5,959 bases of DNA. Source: Actinomycetota bacterium. GTDB taxonomy: Bacteria; Actinomycetota; Geothermincolia; Fen-727; Anoxymicrobiaceae. How positions within the stretch are numbered: position 1 is the stretch's first letter; the number at the start of each line of letters is the position of its first letter. The stretch covers positions 1-5,959 of the forward strand of contig JAENXM010000112.1 in assembly GCA_016649525.1 (NCBI GenBank). The letters run 5' to 3'. Both the position numbers and the translations under genes were made by a program. A model generated the notes under the pieces. It was not told the origin of the DNA and did not search any database. It saw only the letters and a list, made by a program, of their open reading frames with translations. Shown piece after piece: positions 5,289-5,959 of the stretch.

Positions 5289-5611
5289 GTGAAGCGACTA
5301 TAGGTCCCTCTATCCCTTTTCATCCTGGTTATCGGTTTCAGTATTCTGCTCATGGCTTTTCCCTTCACGTCGACCACCCTCGCCGACAGTTTCTCAAAAC
5401 TGGCGGACGGCGGCATCGGCGGCATCTTCAACCCGCTCCAGGAGACGGCGCACTGCCTGGCCTTTTTCAACTCGAAGCTTAGTCCGAGAAACCACCGATC
5501 GTGTCGGCGTCCGCGCCTCTCGAGTTCCAGTACATGGCACGCTCGGCCATTATCTTCTTGCCCGCAGTGGTGCAGGTCACGCTGATGGCGGCGCGGGAAC
5601 AGGCACGATAG
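5289..5611 (+). pseudogene. Decayed gene for a small membrane protein (in-frame stop plus frameshift)
   Basis: Two adjoining plus-strand reading frames look like one protein. The first, from GTG at 5289 (VKRL, then TAG at 5301-5303), continues as VPLSLFILVIGFSILLMAFPF, a strong membrane segment. It goes on through LADSFSKLADGGIGGIFNPL and HCLAFFNSKL to about 5480, with about three quarters G or C in third positions. After that the first frame becomes arginine- and serine-rich nonsense. The sensible reading moves to another phase at 5483: SEKPPIVSASAPLEFQYMAR, then SAIIFLPAVVQVTLMAAREQ, ending at TAG 5609-5611. A single lost base near 5480 would join them. The joined product would have about 106 residues and two membrane segments. 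I do not recognise the family. No ribosome site precedes 5289. The ancestral gene may have begun as far left as 5076, since that frame is open up to the TAG. A sequencing error could explain one lesion but hardly both. Confidence 0.45.
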
Positions 5612-5629
5612 GGGGGTGCCTGGACTGAT

Positions 5630-5711
5630 CCGTTTAGCCCGGCCACTCAGGCCGGGATGAAAGAACCGGGCTGAGAGCCCGGACTAAAAACATTAGCCGT
5701 TTAGACCGGCC
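5630..5711. repeat. Composite palindromic repeat (REP/BIME-like) with two hairpins and flanking direct repeats
   Basis: Hairpin 1 is CCCGGCC (5638-5644), loop ACTCA, GGCCGGG (5650-5656). Hairpin 2 is CCGGGCT (5666-5672), loop GAG, AGCCCGG (5676-5682). The two also form arms of one long palindrome: 5633-5655 pairs with 5666-5688 in 19 of 23 positions around a 10-base centre. CCGTTTAGCCCGGCC (5630-5644) recurs with one change at 5697-5711, so a third, partial arm follows in direct orientation. Read on the minus strand, hairpin 2 is followed by TTCTTTC and could end transcripts. The element lies between the gene remnant and the promoter of the last gene. Confidence 0.65.
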
Positions 5712-5723
5712 CCTTTTCAGCCT

Positions 5724-5756
5724 GCATTGAGTAATCGCCTAAAAAAGCATTAAGTA
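5724..5756. repeat. Short direct repeat GCATTRAGTA upstream of the last gene
   Basis: GCATTGAGTA (5724-5733) and GCATTAAGTA (5747-5756) differ in one base and start 23 bases apart. They lie 31-63 bases upstream of the candidate -35 box. They share ATTAAGT with the repeats upstream of tadA. A binding site for a regulator is possible but unproven. Confidence 0.3.
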
Positions 5757-5786
5757 GCGCTTGAAAAAAATCACCCTTTTGTTGTA

Positions 5787-5815
5787 TTGCTACTTTTTAC
5801 TTTTTAGTCTAAAAT
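5787..5815 (+). promoter_or_regulatory. Candidate promoter of the last gene
   Basis: TTGCTA (5787-5792) and TAAAAT (5810-5815) are 17 bases apart in an AT-rich stretch. The -10 box matches in five of six positions and the -35 box in four. Transcription would start near 5822, leaving a leader of about 50 bases before the ATG at 5874. Confidence 0.5.
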
Positions 5816-5873
5816 ACCCGTACTTCGAAGAAAGCGGCTGGGGGTCCATTTTATTGTCGTCATGGGGGAAGTC

Positions 5874-5959
5874 ATGACTAAAGCGGCAGTAAGGAAGAAG
5901 GGAAAGCCGGGTGCACTCATGCGGCGTACATCCCTGATCGTGGCAATTGCCGTTGCTGC
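5874..5959 (+). CDS. N-terminus of an exported or membrane-anchored protein (partial, 3' end outside window)
   Basis: The window ends after 28 codons of this frame: MTKAAVRKKGKPGALMRRTS followed by LIVAIAVA and the start of another small residue. A strongly basic head followed by a hydrophobic run is the layout of a Sec signal peptide or an N-terminal membrane anchor. The ATG at 5874 has GGGGG (5864-5868) five bases upstream, which is a G-rich but imperfect ribosome site. An in-frame ATG at 5862 lies within that site's neighbourhood and has none of its own at a suitable distance. The internal ATG at 5919 would give a shorter signal sequence but also lacks a ribosome site. Nothing of the mature protein is visible, so no family can be named. 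A good promoter and an AT-rich leader precede it, so it is probably the first gene of its transcript. Confidence 0.65.
   Translation, partial: MTKAAVRKKGKPGALMRRTSLIVAIAVA

Noticed and set aside
5483..5611. Independent small gene from GTG 5501 or ATG 5534
   Set aside because: No ribosome site precedes either start. The peptide continues naturally from the upstream frame if one base is restored, so it is better explained as the end of a frameshifted gene.
4853..5792. Shared 11-mer TTGTATTGCTA in the tadA leader (minus, 4853-4863) and the last gene's promoter (plus, 5782-5792)
   Set aside because: Several exact 11-base matches are expected by chance in a window of this size on both strands. 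The two copies also sit at different places relative to the promoters.

Overview
The window comes from a high-GC bacterium. The best guess is a deep-branching Actinomycetota of the Geothermincolia type. This rests on GC-rich third codon positions, GTG and TTG starts, an actinobacterial-style tadABC set, an IPT/TIG lipoprotein, and a C-terminal 'ERPMYFNY…WTGGHDVVG' tail that I associate with secreted actinobacterial repeat proteins. The lineage is an inference; there is no rRNA or marker gene here.

Left part (1-1590, plus strand). The window opens inside the last 69 codons of a secreted or surface repeat protein, which ends at 211 next to a small terminator-like hairpin. After a 150-base gap comes a complete lipoprotein gene (362-1531). 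It has a lipobox-type signal, one IPT/TIG immunoglobulin-like domain and three tandem copies of an ~85-residue module with a WxV(V/K)xDxG core. A hairpin terminator follows at 1551-1590.

Middle part (1593-4838, minus strand). A small GlsB/YeaQ-family membrane protein has its own promoter. Upstream of it, and read first, is a compact operon tadA-tadB-tadC: the CpaF-type secretion ATPase and the two inner-membrane platform proteins of a Tad/Flp-type pilus or secretion machine. The genes overlap or abut (ATGA overlap tadA/tadB; TGA immediately followed by GTG at tadB/tadC). A near-consensus sigma-70 promoter (TTGACC, 17 bases, TATTAT) lies directly before tadA and fixes its start as the TTG at 4838. 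No pilin, prepilin peptidase, TadZ or TadE/F gene is recognisable in the window, so the rest of the machine must be encoded elsewhere.

Right part (4839-5959). About 1 kb holds no intact gene. It contains direct repeats and a hairpin upstream of tadA, a probable decayed plus-strand membrane-protein gene (5289-5611) with an in-frame stop and a frameshift, and a composite palindromic element at 5630-5711 whose two arms show a compensatory base-pair change. A promoter then leads into the first 28 codons of a new plus-strand gene with a basic, hydrophobic N-terminus, probably an exported or membrane protein, cut by the window end.

I see no CRISPR, tRNA, rRNA or transposase. The least explained parts are the three-module lipoprotein, the composite palindrome and the gene remnant.
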